DNA from: Tropicibacter alexandrii
Lineage (GTDB): Bacteria; Pseudomonadota; Alphaproteobacteria; Rhodobacterales; Rhodobacteraceae
Assembly (NCBI RefSeq): GCF_003667315.2
Contig: NZ_RCTZ02000007.1
Coordinates: 1-64,000 of the forward strand
Length of the DNA stretch: 64,000 nucleotides
Direction: 5' to 3'
Positions 8,540 through 18,005 of the stretch are shown piece after piece. Position 1 is the first letter of the stretch. Every line of letters begins with the position of its first letter. A model generated the notes under the pieces. The model did not search any database and was not told where the DNA came from. It saw only the letters and a list, made by a program, of their open reading frames with translations. Both the position numbers and the translations under genes were made by a program.

Positions 8540-10008
8540 ATCGCCTCTGCCGCGTGCCGACCGGAGAGCGCCGCCATCGGCACCCCCGCGCCCGGATGCG
8601 TCCCGCCCCCCGCCAGCACCAGCCCCTTGATCGGTGTCAGGGCCGTCGGGCGGCGGAAGGCCGCCAGCATCCCGTGCGGACTCTGCCCGTAAAGTGCGCC
8701 TGCCGATCCCGGAAACAGCGTCTCGAACCCCTGCGGGGTCGTCACCGTTTCCGGCCCCGGTTGCGGATCGAAGCGCAGGCCGAAGCGCGCCAGTGTCGGA
8801 AAGCAGCGGTCCGGGCATGGGGAGGTCTCCTTGGGTGTCAGGGTCAGCGGCGGGGCATTGGCGATGATTTCGAACCGTTCGAGCGCGGGGGCAGGGCCCG
8901 TCCCGCGATCCATTGCGCAGATATACAGGGTCGGGTCCGGTAGGCGCTCGCCCCGCATCAGGGCGTCGAATTCGGGCTGGGCTTCAGCGCGGAAAAAGAC
9001 GTTGTGATGGGCCAGGTCCGGCCCGTGCGGTTTAGCGGCAAAGGTCCAGACATCGGCGGACAGGCTGCGCGCCACGCGGTCCGTGCCGGGCGCGGCCGCC
9101 GTTACGGCTGGCCCCAACAAGCCGGTCGCCAAGGCCCTCGGGTCGCCGTTGAACAGCACCGTTTCGGCGCGGAACTGCTCTCCTCCGTCCAGGACGAGGC
9201 CCGTGACCCGGCCATCCCGCACGCTGATCGCCTCGACATGGGTGCCGTAGTCGAAGCGCGCGCCATGGGCTTTGGCAAGCTCTTCCAGCGCGCGGGCCAA
9301 ACGGTGCATCCCGCCGCGCACGACCCAGACACCGCGCGCCTCGGCCTGCCAGATCAGCGACAAAAGCCCCGGCGACAGGTGTGGCGCGCCGCCGACATAG
9401 GTGGCGTAGCGTCCAAAGAGCTGCGCCAGCCTCGGATCATCGAAACTGCGGGTCAGCAGGTCGGCCAATGTTTTGCCGGGGGCCATGTCGCTCAGCAGGC
9501 GCGGAGACAGGGCGATCTGCCGGATCAAGCGGGGCAGGGACGGGCGCGGGGCGCGCATCACCGGTCCGTCGAATCCTGCAAAAAGCGCGCGGGCGCGTCT
9601 GTCGAACGCCCTGAATTGCCGCGCCGCGCGCGATCCTGCAAAGGCATGGATGGCCTCGGCGCTGCGATCGCTTTCGTCGAACAGGTCGAGCGTGCTGCCA
9701 TCGGGCCAGAAATGCCGCGCCAGAAGTGGCTGGCGGACAAGGGTGACGTGATCGTCCAGCCGGGCACCAAGAGCCGCAAAGACCTCGTCGAAGACGCCGC
9801 GCATGGTCAGGACCGTCGGCCCGGCATCGATTGGCCCGGCGGCGGATGGCACGGTGCGCATCTTGCCGCCCGGTCCGTCGTGACGCTCGAACACGCGGAC
9901 GCTTCGGCCTGCCCTGGCCAGCAGCGTTGCCGCCACCAGCCCGCCGATCCCGGCGCCGATGATGGCGACGGGGGATTGCGATCCGGGGGCTCCAAGCGGC
10001 GCTGTCAT
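8470..10008 (-). CDS. crtD: Methoxyneurosporene dehydrogenase CrtD
   Basis: CrtD (512 residues) is a CrtI-type FAD desaturase that introduces the C-3,4 double bond in 1-hydroxy/methoxy carotenoids of the spheroidene pathway. An N-terminal GAGIGG at 18-23 and GPGGKMRT are followed by the C-terminal GGGTHPGAGVPMAALSGRHA. The ATG at 10008 gives the usual family start and lies downstream of tandem PpsR sites. It is the first gene of the minus-strand crtD-crtC unit. Confidence 0.96.
   Translation of the reverse strand: MTAPLGAPGSQSPVAIIGAGIGGLVAATLLARAGRSVRVFERHDGPGGKMRTVPSAAGPIDAGPTVLTMRGVFDEVFAALGARLDDHVTLVRQPLLARHFWPDGSTLDLFDESDRSAEAIHAFAGSRAARQFRAFDRRARALFAGFDGPVMRAPRPSLPRLIRQIALSPRLLSDMAPGKTLADLLTRSFDDPRLAQLFGRYATYVGGAPHLSPGLLSLIWQAEARGVWVVRGGMHRLARALEELAKAHGARFDYGTHVEAISVRDGRVTGLVLDGGEQFRAETVLFNGDPRALATGLLGPAVTAAAPGTDRVARSLSADVWTFAAKPHGPDLAHHNVFFRAEAQPEFDALMRGERLPDPTLYICAMDRGTGPAPALERFEIIANAPPLTLTPKETSPCPDRCFPTLARFGLRFDPQPGPETVTTPQGFETLFPGSAGALYGQSPHGMLAAFRRPTALTPIKGLVLAGGGTHPGAGVPMAALSGRHAAEAILQRRISTLPSRRTATRGGISTA
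8605..8611 (-). other. Possible slippery heptamer (G GGG GGC) in crtD
   Basis: On the minus strand the crtD reading phase is gcG GGG GGC, which fits the X XXY YYZ form for -1 frameshifting. The -1 frame entered here is the crtC frame and stays open into CrtC. It lies inside the conserved GGGTHPG motif, so it may exist for amino-acid reasons alone. Speculative. Confidence 0.2.
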
Positions 10009-10037
10009 GGGTCCAGTGTTGACTCGCGCCCGTTAAG

Positions 10038-10055
10038 TGTCCAGTGTAATTTACA
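10038..10055. promoter_or_regulatory. PpsR/CrtJ operator 1, crtD/crtE
   Basis: Perfect TGT-N12-ACA in the divergent crtD/crtE control region. Seven bases separate it from a second perfect site, the tandem geometry known for cooperative PpsR/CrtJ binding. Confidence 0.85.
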
Positions 10056-10062
10056 GTAAAGT

Positions 10063-10080
10063 TGTCCGCCATGGATGACA
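10063..10080. promoter_or_regulatory. PpsR/CrtJ operator 2, crtD/crtE
   Basis: Second perfect TGT-N12-ACA site, ending 24 bases before the crtE ATG. With operator 1 it should repress both crtDC and the crtEF-bchCXYZ-puf superoperon entry. Confidence 0.85.
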
Positions 10081-10104
10081 CTTGCCCGGTTTCGGAGGCC
10101 CCTC

Positions 10105-10974
10105 ATGACATTCGCGCCCAGAATTGACGCTGCATTGACACGGGCGCTGGAGGGCGCGCAGGCGCAGCCCGCCCCGGCTCAACTGGCCAGCGCCCTGCGC
10201 TACGCCACTTTTCCCGGTGGCGCGCGCATCCGGCCCACCATCCTGATGTCGGTGGCGTCGGCCTGCGGCGACGACCACCCCGAGATCACCGATGCGGCAG
10301 CCACCGCGCTGGAGCTGATCCATTGCGCCAGCCTTGTCCATGACGACCTGCCCTGTTTCGACGATGCCGACCTTCGGCGCGGCAAGCCGTCGGTCCATGT
10401 CGCCTATTCGCAGCCGCTTGCGGTGCTGACCGGCGACAGCCTGATCATTCTCGCCTTCGAGGTTCTGGGCCGCAGCGCGGCGACGGATCGGGGGCGGGCC
10501 GCCGAGTTGATCCTGTCGCTGGCGCAGCGCACCGGTATGCCGCGCGGCATCTGCGCCGGGCAAGGCTGGGAAAGCGAGCCGCAGATCGACCTTGTCGCCT
10601 ATCACCGGTCCAAGACCGCCGCCCTGTTCATCGCCGCGACCGAGATGGGCGCCATCGCCGCCGGGCACGACCCGGAGGCATGGCACGATCTGGGTGCGCT
10701 GATCGGCGAGGCGTTTCAGGTCGCCGATGATCTGCGCGATGAGTTGATGGACAGCGACACGCTGGGCAAACCCGCTGGTCAGGACGGCCTGAATGGCCGC
10801 CCCAACGCCGTGGCGGAATGGGGTGTCGAGGGCGCGGTGGCGCGGCTGTCCGACATTCTGGCGGGGGCGATTGCCTCGATCCCGTCCTGCCCGGGCGAGG
10901 CCATGCTGGCCAAGGCGGTGCGGGCGCAGGCGCAGGCCATCATGCCGGACGTGCCTGCGCGCTACTCGGTCTGA
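10105..10974 (+). CDS. crtE: Geranylgeranyl diphosphate synthase CrtE
   Basis: CrtE (289 residues) makes GGPP for carotenoids and for the bacteriochlorophyll tail. The first Asp-rich motif is D80-D81 followed by [14 protein letters not shown]; the second is in [11 protein letters not shown]. The ATG at 10105 has a CGGAGG Shine-Dalgarno; earlier in-frame codons lie in the operator region and are rejected. First gene of the crtE-crtF-bchCXYZ-puf superoperon. Confidence 0.97.
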   Translation: MTFAPRIDAALTRALEGAQAQPAPAQLASALRYATFPGGARIRPTILMSVASACGDDHPEITDAAATALELIHCASLVHDDLPCFDDADLRRGKPSVHVAYSQPLAVLTGDSLIILAFEVLGRSAATDRGRAAELILSLAQRTGMPRGICAGQGWESEPQIDLVAYHRSKTAALFIAATEMGAIAAGHDPEAWHDLGALIGEAFQVADDLRDELMDSDTLGKPAGQDGLNGRPNAVAEWGVEGAVARLSDILAGAIASIPSCPGEAMLAKAVRAQAQAIMPDVPARYSV

Positions 10975-10988
10975 CCGGGGGCGGGGAC

Positions 10989-12101
10989 ATGCGGATCGCT
11001 CTGCCCGGACCGCCGAGATGGCTGACCCGCCTGATCGCGCGCCCCTCGATGCAGGCCTTCGTGGAACGCGTCCCCCTTGCAACCGGCATGGCGCGCCGCG
11101 ACGGCGCTGAAATCTTTGGGCTGCTGCAAGGCTTCGTCGCCTCGCAGGTCTTGGCGGCGCTGGTCGAACTGGACATCCTTCAACGCCTGCTCGATCGGGA
11201 CGGATCGGCCGAGGCGCTGGCCCTCAACAGCGGCATTGCCCCGGATCGCATGCAGCAGCTTTTGCAGGCCGGCGTGGCGCTGGGACTGTTGCGACGCACA
11301 CGGCGCGGGCAATTCGGGCTGACCCGCAAGGGTGCGGCGATCCTCGGCGTGCCGGGGCTGCTGCCGATGATCCGGCACAACCGTGCGCTTTATGCCGATA
11401 TGGCCGATCCGGTCGCCTTGCTGCGCGGCGAGGGCGAAACGCATTTGCAGCGATTCTGGCCCTATGTGTTCGGCGCCGACGCGCCAGTCGAAGCGCCAGA
11501 GGCCGCGACCTATTCCGATCTGATGGCGCAAAGCCAAGTGCTGGTGGCGCGTGACACGCTGCGCATGATCTCATTGCGGGGGGTCTCGCGGCTCATGGAT
11601 ATCGGCGGCGGGTCGGGCGTCTTTCTGAGCGCGGCGTTGCGGTCCAGCCCGGGTCTGACCGGGACGTTGGTCGATCTGCCCGCCGTGATGCCGGACGCCA
11701 CCCGCCGGTTTGCCGAGTCGGACCTGATGCCGCGCGTCACGCTGCATCCCGGCGATTTCCGGACCGACCCCTTGCCGGGCGATGCCGATGCGATCTGCCT
11801 GATCCGGGTGCTCTACGACCACGACGACGACACGGTGCGCGCGCTGTTGGCCAAGGCCCTTGCTGCGCTGCCGGTCGGGGGGCGGCTGATCGTCTCTGAA
11901 CCGATGTCGGGCGGGAGCCACGCCGACCCCGTCTGCGACGTGTATTTCGCCTTTTATACCATGGCGATGGGCACCGGGCGCGTGCGCTCGGCAGACCGTA
12001 TTGCGGCGCTCTGCGAAGAGGCGGGATTCGGTCGCATCCAGACCCCTCGGCCACTGCGTCCCTACATCACCCGCGTGGTCGAAGCTGTCCGTCTGGCCTG
12101 A
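10989..12101 (+). CDS. crtF: Hydroxyneurosporene O-methyltransferase CrtF
   Basis: CrtF (370 residues) methylates the 1-hydroxyl of hydroxyneurosporene or demethylspheroidene, using S-adenosylmethionine. It has an N-terminal winged-helix dimerisation part ([17 protein letters not shown]) and a C-terminal methyltransferase domain with the SAM motif [10 protein letters not shown] and [13 protein letters not shown]-rich RBS precedes the ATG, 14 bases after crtE. The gap to bchC carries its own promoter and operators. Confidence 0.96.
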   Translation: MRIALPGPPRWLTRLIARPSMQAFVERVPLATGMARRDGAEIFGLLQGFVASQVLAALVELDILQRLLDRDGSAEALALNSGIAPDRMQQLLQAGVALGLLRRTRRGQFGLTRKGAAILGVPGLLPMIRHNRALYADMADPVALLRGEGETHLQRFWPYVFGADAPVEAPEAATYSDLMAQSQVLVARDTLRMISLRGVSRLMDIGGGSGVFLSAALRSSPGLTGTLVDLPAVMPDATRRFAESDLMPRVTLHPGDFRTDPLPGDADAICLIRVLYDHDDDTVRALLAKALAALPVGGRLIVSEPMSGGSHADPVCDVYFAFYTMAMGTGRVRSADRIAALCEEAGFGRIQTPRPLRPYITRVVEAVRLA

Positions 12102-12118
12102 CGCAAAACCTTCCAAAA

Positions 12119-12136
12119 TGTAAATATTGATTGACA
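12119..12136. promoter_or_regulatory. PpsR/CrtJ operator 1, bchC promoter
   Basis: Perfect TGT-N12-ACA whose last bases form a consensus -35 TTGACA (12131-12136). Eight bases separate it from the next site, the arrangement known at the Rhodobacter capsulatus bchC promoter. Confidence 0.88.
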
Positions 12137-12158
12137 ATTAGTAGTGTAAATTTAAACT
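12131..12158 (+). promoter_or_regulatory. Sigma-70-type bchC promoter
   Basis: TTGACA at 12131-12136 and TAAACT at 12153-12158, 16 bp apart, straddled by two PpsR sites. The AT-rich stretch stands out from the surrounding high-GC DNA. Repressor binding would block polymerase directly. Confidence 0.65.
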
Positions 12159-12162
12159 GACA
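12145..12162. promoter_or_regulatory. PpsR/CrtJ operator 2, bchC promoter
   Basis: Second perfect TGT-N12-ACA site, 8 bp after operator 1 and covering the putative -10 element. Confidence 0.88.
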
Positions 12163-12223
12163 ACATGCACTGACTGCGACGAAAAGAAGCGCACCGCTGC
12201 TGTCGCAGGAAGGAGAGCCGATC

Positions 12224-13162
12224 ATGCAAGCCACTGCTGTCTTCCTTGAGGGTCCGCGTGATCTGCATGTGGATTGCCTCACGCTCAAGACCCCGACCGC
12301 TGGTCAGATCATCGTCGACATCGACTGGTCTGGTATCTCGACCGGCACGGAAAAGCTGTTCTGGACGGGTCAGATGCCGCCCTTTCCGGGCATGGGCTAC
12401 CCGCTTGTCCCGGGCTACGAGGCCGCAGGGACCGTGGTCGAGGCGCGCCCGGAAAGCGGGTTTCGCACGGGCGAGACGGTCTTTGTGCCCGGTGCCAACT
12501 GTTTCGAAGGGGCGTTCGGCCTCTTTGGCGGGGCCGCGCGGCGTCTGGTGACCGATGCCAGCCGGGTGTGCCGCATCGATGCGGGCATGGGCCCCGAAGG
12601 CGCGTTGCTGGCGCTGGCTGCAACCGCGCGCCATGCGCTGGCCGGTGTTCATGCGGACCTGCCCGAATTGATCGTCGGTCACGGCGTGCTGGGACGGCTG
12701 CTGGCGCGGCTGACCATCGCCGCGGGCGGTCAGCCGACCGTCTGGGAAACCGATCCGACCCGGCGTGGCGGGGCCAAGGGTTATGATGTCATCGCCCCCG
12801 AGGACGACCCGCGCCGCGACTATCGCTGCATCTTCGATGCATCGGGCAACGCCTCGGTCATGAACGACCTGATCGCACGGCTGGCCAAGGGTGGCGAACT
12901 GGTTCTGGCGGGCTTCTACGCCGAGGACCTGCGGCTGGCCTTTGCCCCGGCTTTCATGCGCGAGGCACGCCTGCGCGTCGCCGCCGAATGGACCCCGTCG
13001 GATCTGACGGCCATCCGTGCGCTGCTGGATGCGGACGCGCTGTCGCTGTCGGGACTGATCACACATCACGCGCAGGCCTCTGACGCGCCGCGCGCCTATC
13101 GACAGGCTTTCGAGGACCCCGCCTGCCTCAAGACAATTCTCAACTGGAAGGACGCAGCATGA
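12224..13162 (+). CDS. bchC: 3-Hydroxyethyl bacteriochlorophyllide a dehydrogenase BchC
   Basis: BchC (312 residues), a zinc-alcohol-dehydrogenase-like enzyme, oxidises the 3-hydroxyethyl group to the 3-acetyl of bacteriochlorophyllide a. The sequence shows the MDR fold: [27 protein letters not shown] and a C-terminal nucleotide-binding region with [19 protein letters not shown] precedes the ATG. The stop overlaps the bchX start (ATGA). First gene after the PpsR-controlled bchC promoter. Confidence 0.97.
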   Translation: MQATAVFLEGPRDLHVDCLTLKTPTAGQIIVDIDWSGISTGTEKLFWTGQMPPFPGMGYPLVPGYEAAGTVVEARPESGFRTGETVFVPGANCFEGAFGLFGGAARRLVTDASRVCRIDAGMGPEGALLALAATARHALAGVHADLPELIVGHGVLGRLLARLTIAAGGQPTVWETDPTRRGGAKGYDVIAPEDDPRRDYRCIFDASGNASVMNDLIARLAKGGELVLAGFYAEDLRLAFAPAFMREARLRVAAEWTPSDLTAIRALLDADALSLSGLITHHAQASDAPRAYRQAFEDPACLKTILNWKDAA

Positions 13163-14178
13163 AAGACGAGCTGGAAAAGCGCGGCGACGTGCCCAATCTG
13201 TCCGATTTTCAAACCCGACTGCGCGACGAGGCGCAAGAGGATCTGGCTGATATCGCTACGGCGGAACCCACCAAGAAGACCCAGATCATCGCGATCTACG
13301 GCAAGGGTGGCATCGGCAAGTCCTTCACCCTCGCGAACCTGTCCCACATGATGGCCGAGCAGGGCAAGCGTGTCCTGCTGATCGGCTGCGACCCGAAATC
13401 CGACACCACCAGCCTGCTGTTCGGCGGCAAGGCCTGCCCGACGATCATCGAGACCTCGACCGCCAAGTCCCTGGCCGGGGAACAGGTCGCCATTGGCGAC
13501 GTATGCTTCAAGCGGGGCGGCGTCTTTGCCATGGAGCTGGGCGGCCCCGAGGTCGGGCGCGGCTGTGGTGGGCGCGGCATCATCCACGGGTTTGAACTTC
13601 TGGAAAAGCTGGGCTTCCACGATTGGGATTTCGACTTTGTCCTGCTGGATTTCCTCGGCGACGTGGTCTGCGGCGGCTTTGGCCTGCCCATCGCGCGGGA
13701 CATGGCGCAGAAGGTGATCTTGGTCGGCTCGAACGATCTGCAATCGCTATACGTGGCCAATAATGTCTGCTCGGCGGTGGAGTATTTCCGCAAGCTCGGC
13801 GGCAATGTCGGGGTCGCGGGCCTTGTGGTGAACAAGGACGACGATTCGGGCGAGGCGCAGGCCTTTGCCAAGGCCGCCGGTATCCCGGTGCTCGCCTCGA
13901 TCCCGCAGGATGACGACCTGCGCAAGAAATCCGCCAATTACCAGATCGTCGGCACCGATGCCTCGGTCTGGGGGCAGCTGTTCGCCGAACTGGGCGTGAA
14001 CGTGTCTGAGGCACCGCCGGTGCGCCCGACGCCGCTGACGCAGGATGAATTGCTGGGGCTCTTTGATGGGTCCGAGACCGGCGAGGGGATCGTTCTGGAA
14101 CCCGCCACCGATGCCGACATGCGAGGCAAGAACGCCGCGCCGAAGGCGTCGCTGGAGGTGATCTATGACGAGGCGTGA
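13159..14178 (+). CDS. bchX: Chlorophyllide a reductase iron protein BchX
   Basis: BchX (339 residues) is the NifH-like ATPase that passes electrons to BchYZ for reduction of ring B of chlorophyllide a. Walker A GKGGIGKS is at 48-55. The two Cys that bridge a [4Fe-4S] cluster between protomers lie in GRGCGGRG and DVVCGGFG. It has an N-terminal extension of about 40 residues before the P-loop, normal for BchX. Coupled to bchC; bchY follows after 6 bases. Confidence 0.98.
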   Translation: MKDELEKRGDVPNLSDFQTRLRDEAQEDLADIATAEPTKKTQIIAIYGKGGIGKSFTLANLSHMMAEQGKRVLLIGCDPKSDTTSLLFGGKACPTIIETSTAKSLAGEQVAIGDVCFKRGGVFAMELGGPEVGRGCGGRGIIHGFELLEKLGFHDWDFDFVLLDFLGDVVCGGFGLPIARDMAQKVILVGSNDLQSLYVANNVCSAVEYFRKLGGNVGVAGLVVNKDDDSGEAQAFAKAAGIPVLASIPQDDDLRKKSANYQIVGTDASVWGQLFAELGVNVSEAPPVRPTPLTQDELLGLFDGSETGEGIVLEPATDADMRGKNAAPKASLEVIYDEA

Positions 14179-14184
14179 TCTGAC

Positions 14185-15753
14185 ATGAGCGGCGAAATCA
14201 CATATGACGACGCAGGTCAGGTCGAGGTCACGGAGCCTGTGGCCGAAACGGACCAAGAGGTCCCGGGTCAAGCCCGGGACGCGGTGGGCGCCTGCACATC
14301 GAAGGCGGAGTTGAAGAAGGCCGCCGAACAGGCGGGCCAGTCCGAATTGCTCGACCAATACGCCCGCGATTACCCGCAAGGGCCGCATGACAAACCGCAA
14401 AGCATGTGCCCCGCCTTTGGGTCCTTGCGCGTGGGGCTGCGGATGAAGCGGGTGGCGACGGTGCTGTCGGGCTCTGCCTGTTGCGTCTACGGGCTGTCCT
14501 TCGTCAGCCATTTCTACGGCGCGCGGCGGTCCGTCGGCTATGTGCCGTTCAACTCGGAATCGCTGGTCACGGGCAAGCTGTTCGAGGACATCCGCGACGC
14601 AGTGCACGAACTGGCCGATCCCGACCGCTATGATGCGGTGGTGGTGACGAACCTGTGCGTGCCGACCGCCTCGGGCGTGCCGCTGCGGCTGTTGCCCAAG
14701 GATATCAACGGGGTGCGCATCATCGGCATCGACGTGCCGGGCTTTGGCATCCCGACCCATGCCGAGGCCAAGGATGTGCTGGCGGGCGCCATGCTCGCCT
14801 ATGCCCGGACCGAGGTCGCGGCGGGGCCGGTCCCCGCGCCGGTGGGCGGCGTGTCGGATCGGCCCACCGTCACCCTTCTGGGCGAGATGTTCCCCGCCGA
14901 TCCGGTGATGATCGGGCAGATGTTGGCCCCCATGGGACTGGCTGCCGGGCCTGTCGTGCCTTGCCGCGAATGGCGCGAGCTGTATGCGGCGCTCGACTGT
15001 GGCGCAGTGGCGGCGATCCATCCGTTCTATACCTCTGCGATCCGCGAGTTTCAGGCGGCGGGCCGCCCGATCCTTGGCAGTGCGCCCGTGGGGCGCGACG
15101 GCACCGCCGCTTGGTTGGCCGCTGTCGGTGACGCCTTCGGCATCGCCGCCGACAAGGTGGCGCAGGCGCAGAACGCGACTTTGCCCGCCATTACCGGCGC
15201 GCTGGCTGGCGCGCGGATCGACGGCACCATCACCCTGTCGGGCTATGAGGGCAGCGAGTTGCTGGTTGCGCGCCTGCTGATCGAAAGCGGCGCGGACATT
15301 CCCTATGTCGGCACCGCCTGCCCGAAAACCCCGTGGTCCGCCGCCGATGCCGCGTGGCTGGAGGCCAAGGGCACCAAGGTCGTCTTCCGGGCGTCTCTGG
15401 AAGACGATTGCGCGGCGATGGAGGCGATCCGTCCTGACCTCTCCATCGGGACGACTCCGGTTGTTCAGAAGGCCAAGGAGTTGGCCATTCCCGCGCTCTA
15501 TTTCACCAACCTGATCTCGGCCCGGCCCTTGATGGGCGTCGCCGGGGCAGGGTCGCTGGCCGAGGTCGTGAAGGCGGCCATCGACGGCAAGGACCGGATG
15601 AAGCGGATGCGCGGTTTCTTCGACGGGGTCGGCGTGGCGGACACGGCGGGCGTCTGGGAAGGCGATCCGAACCTGCGTCCGGATTTCCGCGCCATGAACC
15701 TGAAGAAACTGGAAAAGCGCGCCCGCGCCGCCAAGGCACAGGAGATGATCTGA
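14185..15753 (+). CDS. bchY: Chlorophyllide a reductase subunit BchY
   Basis: BchY (522 residues) is one catalytic subunit of chlorophyllide a oxidoreductase, related to NifD. Conserved blocks begin at [19 protein letters not shown], then [28 protein letters not shown], and supply the cluster Cys ligands. The variable N-terminus contains VPGQARDAV at 26-34, encoded by a palindromic repeat shared with other sites in the window. The stop overlaps the bchZ ATG by one base (TGATG). Confidence 0.97.
   Translation: MSGEITYDDAGQVEVTEPVAETDQEVPGQARDAVGACTSKAELKKAAEQAGQSELLDQYARDYPQGPHDKPQSMCPAFGSLRVGLRMKRVATVLSGSACCVYGLSFVSHFYGARRSVGYVPFNSESLVTGKLFEDIRDAVHELADPDRYDAVVVTNLCVPTASGVPLRLLPKDINGVRIIGIDVPGFGIPTHAEAKDVLAGAMLAYARTEVAAGPVPAPVGGVSDRPTVTLLGEMFPADPVMIGQMLAPMGLAAGPVVPCREWRELYAALDCGAVAAIHPFYTSAIREFQAAGRPILGSAPVGRDGTAAWLAAVGDAFGIAADKVAQAQNATLPAITGALAGARIDGTITLSGYEGSELLVARLLIESGADIPYVGTACPKTPWSAADAAWLEAKGTKVVFRASLEDDCAAMEAIRPDLSIGTTPVVQKAKELAIPALYFTNLISARPLMGVAGAGSLAEVVKAAIDGKDRMKRMRGFFDGVGVADTAGVWEGDPNLRPDFRAMNLKKLEKRARAAKAQEMI
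14256..14285 (+). repeat. Palindromic element copy 1, inside bchY
   Basis: AGAGGTCCCGGGTCAAGCCC followed by GGGAC, a near-perfect inverted repeat around CCCGGGTCAAGCCCGGG. It is read in frame as VPGQARDAV in the variable N-terminus of BchY. The same core occurs at 31048, 31087 and 35789. Confidence 0.8.
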
Positions 15754-17198
15754 TGCTGATTCAGGATCATGACCGGGCCGGGGGCTATTGGGGCGCTGTC
15801 TATGCGTTCTGCGCGGTCAAAGGCTTGCAAGTGGTGATCGACGGCCCCGTGGGCTGCGAGAACCTGCCGGTGACTTCCGTATTGCACTACACCGACGCGC
15901 TGCCACCGCATGAATTGCCCATCGTGGTCACAGGTCTGGGCGAAGAGGAACTGGGCCGCACGGGCACCGAAGAGGCGATGAGCCGCGCGTGGAAAACGCT
16001 CGACCCGGCGCTGCCTGCCGTGGTGGTGACAGGCTCCATCGCCGAGATGATCGGCGGCGGCGTCACCCCGCAAGGCACCAATATCCAGCGCTTTTTGCCG
16101 CGCACCATCGACGAGGACCAGTGGCAGGCCGCCGACCGTGCGATGACGTGGCTGTTCACCGAATTCGGCATGACCAAGGGCCGGATGCCCAAGGAGCGCA
16201 AGCGCGACGAGGGCGCCGCTCCGCGCGTCAATATCCTTGGACCGATGTACGGCACCTTCAACATGCCGTCCGATCTGGCCGAGATCCGCCGCTTGGTCGA
16301 AGGCATCGGCGCCGAGATCAACATGGTCATGCCGCTGGGCGCGCATCTGGCCGAGATGCGCGATCTGGTGAATGCCGATGTCAACATCTGCATGTATCGC
16401 GAATTTGGGCGCGGGCTGGCGGAAGTGCTCGACAAACCCTATTTGCAAGCGCCCATCGGGCTGGACAGCACGACGAAATTCCTGCGGACCTTGGGTGAAT
16501 TGACGGGCCTTGACCCCGAACCCTTCATCGAGCGGGAAAAGCATTCGACCATCAAGCCGGTCTGGGATCTGTGGCGTTCGGTCACGCAGGATTTCTTTGC
16601 CACCGCCAGTTTCGGCATCGTCGCGAACGAAACCTATGCGCGCGGTGTGCGCAACTACCTAGAGGGCGATCTGGGCCTGCCCTGCGGCTTTGCCGTGGCG
16701 CGCACGGCCGGGACAAAGACCGACAACAACCAGGTGCGCGCGATGATCGCGCAGCACCGCCCGCTGATCTTGATGGGGTCGATCAACGAGAAAATCTACC
16801 TCGCCGAGCAAAAGGGCGGGCACGGGCCAAGCCCGGCCTTCATCCCCGCCAGCTTCCCGGGTGCCGCGATCCGGCGGGCCACGGGTACGCCCTTCATGGG
16901 CTATGCGGGCGCGACCTATCTGCTGCAAGAGGTCTGCAACGGGCTGTTCGACGCGCTGTTCCACATCCTGCCGCTGGGCTCGGAGATGGACAAGACCGCC
17001 GCCACGCCCACCCCGCTGCGCCGTGACTTCCCGTGGGATGCCGATGCCACCGCCGAACTGGACCGCATCGTCGCCTCGCATCCGGTGCTGACCCGGATTT
17101 CCGCTGCCAAATCCCTGCGCGACGCGGCCGAGGAGGCCGCCCTGCGCGACGGCGCCGAGCGCGTCGTGATCGAAACCGTGCGCGCGCTTGCGCCGTGA
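15753..17198 (+). CDS. bchZ: Chlorophyllide a reductase subunit BchZ
   Basis: BchZ (481 residues) is the NifK-like partner of BchY. The start [19 protein letters not shown], the [21 protein letters not shown] motif and [19 protein letters not shown] are typical of the family. The puf operon follows after 23 bases, and in related bacteria the puf promoter lies within or near bchZ; I see no certain promoter here. Confidence 0.97.
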   Translation: MLIQDHDRAGGYWGAVYAFCAVKGLQVVIDGPVGCENLPVTSVLHYTDALPPHELPIVVTGLGEEELGRTGTEEAMSRAWKTLDPALPAVVVTGSIAEMIGGGVTPQGTNIQRFLPRTIDEDQWQAADRAMTWLFTEFGMTKGRMPKERKRDEGAAPRVNILGPMYGTFNMPSDLAEIRRLVEGIGAEINMVMPLGAHLAEMRDLVNADVNICMYREFGRGLAEVLDKPYLQAPIGLDSTTKFLRTLGELTGLDPEPFIEREKHSTIKPVWDLWRSVTQDFFATASFGIVANETYARGVRNYLEGDLGLPCGFAVARTAGTKTDNNQVRAMIAQHRPLILMGSINEKIYLAEQKGGHGPSPAFIPASFPGAAIRRATGTPFMGYAGATYLLQEVCNGLFDALFHILPLGSEMDKTAATPTPLRRDFPWDADATAELDRIVASHPVLTRISAAKSLRDAAEEAALRDGAERVVIETVRALAP

Positions 17199-17221
17199 TA
17201 CCTGACAAAGGAGTGAGGACC

Positions 17222-17446
17222 ATGACCGACTTCGCATCGAACCCGCCACCAAGGGCGCGCTCCGGCCGTCGGCGCACGGCGGAATTCAACGTCTATTTCA
17301 CCCTGATCTTCCTGTTCGCGCTGCCCTTTGCCCTGATCGGCTGGCTGCGCGACGTGGGGCGCCATCGCACGCTGAACCTGCGCGGGCCCTTGGCGCGTGC
17401 CTGGTCCGAAGCGGACAACATCACGCCCCTGATCTTCTCGGTCTGA
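17222..17446 (+). CDS. pufQ: PufQ, regulator of bacteriochlorophyll synthesis
   Basis: A 74-residue protein with one transmembrane helix (VYFTLIFLFALPFALIGW at about 23-40) flanked by Arg-rich ends, typical of PufQ. PufQ is needed for normal bacteriochlorophyll formation and is thought to act early in the pathway or as a pigment carrier. An AAAGGAGTGAGG Shine-Dalgarno sets the ATG at 17222. It heads the pufQBALMC genes. Confidence 0.92.
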   Translation: MTDFASNPPPRARSGRRRTAEFNVYFTLIFLFALPFALIGWLRDVGRHRTLNLRGPLARAWSEADNITPLIFSV

Positions 17447-17488
17447 CCGAGCACAAGAACTGCCCGTCCAGCCATGGGCGGACAGATG

Positions 17489-17526
17489 CCCCGGTCTACC
17501 GGGGACCCGGCCGCAGGGAATGCGGC
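17489..17526 (+). other. Two RNA hairpins between pufQ and pufB
   Basis: CCCCGGT/ACCGGGG at 17489-17504, then GCCGCA/TGCGGC at 17510-17526, in the 109-base pufQ-pufB gap. In Rhodobacter, structures here shield the 5' end of the processed pufBA mRNA. Function here is inferred from position. Confidence 0.6.
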
Positions 17527-17555
17527 GTCAGCATTAGCGTTCCGGAGGAAAGTTC

Positions 17556-17705
17556 ATGGCTGATAACACCGACCTGTCATTCACAGGTCTCACCGACGAG
17601 CAGGCCCAAGAGCTGCATTCAGTCTATATGAGCGGCCTCTGGCTGTTCGTGGCTGTTGCAGTGGTCGCCCACCTGGCGACCTATATCTGGGCCCCGTGGT
17701 TCTGA
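17556..17705 (+). CDS. pufB: LH1 antenna beta subunit
   Basis: A 49-residue single-helix membrane polypeptide beginning [20 protein letters not shown], almost identical in layout to Rhodobacter LH1 beta. His39, ten residues before the C-terminal end in [12 protein letters not shown], is the bacteriochlorophyll ligand. GGAGGAAA precedes the ATG. Forms the LH1 ring around the reaction centre with PufA. Confidence 0.98.
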   Translation: MADNTDLSFTGLTDEQAQELHSVYMSGLWLFVAVAVVAHLATYIWAPWF

Positions 17706-17718
17706 GGAAGGATCGACA

Positions 17719-17883
17719 ATGTCCAAATTCTACAAAATCTGGCTGATTTTCGATCCCCGCCGTGTGTTCGTGGCACAAGGCGTTTTCCTGTTCCTTTTGG
17801 CCGTGATGATCCACCTTGTGGTTTTGTCCAATGGCGTCAACTGGTTCGAAAACGCTGCTGCGTCGCGTGCCGCGAGCGAGTGA
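17719..17883 (+). CDS. pufA: LH1 antenna alpha subunit
   Basis: A 54-residue single-helix polypeptide beginning [20 protein letters not shown], the standard LH1 alpha N-terminus. His32 in VMIHLVVLS binds bacteriochlorophyll, with the NW pair after the helix. GAGGAAGGA precedes the ATG, 13 bases after pufB. The tail is short and Ala-rich. Confidence 0.98.
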   Translation: MSKFYKIWLIFDPRRVFVAQGVFLFLLAVMIHLVVLSNGVNWFENAAASRAASE

Positions 17884-17910
17884 GCCCAGACGGCTCATCC
17901 TTAAGCTCTC

Positions 17911-17940
17911 GGTTGCGGGCGGTTCGCGCCGCCCGCGACC
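17911..17940 (+). other. Strong stem-loop between pufA and pufL
   Basis: GGTTGCGGGCGG pairs with CCGCCCGCGACC (12 bp, one G-U) around a 6-base loop; no T-tract follows. In related puf operons a hairpin at this place stops 3' decay, keeps pufBA mRNA abundant and so sets the antenna to reaction-centre ratio. Confidence 0.8.
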
Positions 17941-18005
17941 AACCGATTTCCGGCACGGATCGCCTTTCCCTTCGCATCCGGCCGCCTGTTTGCGGGAGGT
18001 AGCAC

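Noticed and set aside
8470-8818. ATG at 8818 as the crtC start
   Set aside because: It would add 94 non-homologous residues overlapping crtD and has no Shine-Dalgarno; CrtC proteins begin just before the FDxxVxPxGYAWWY motif.
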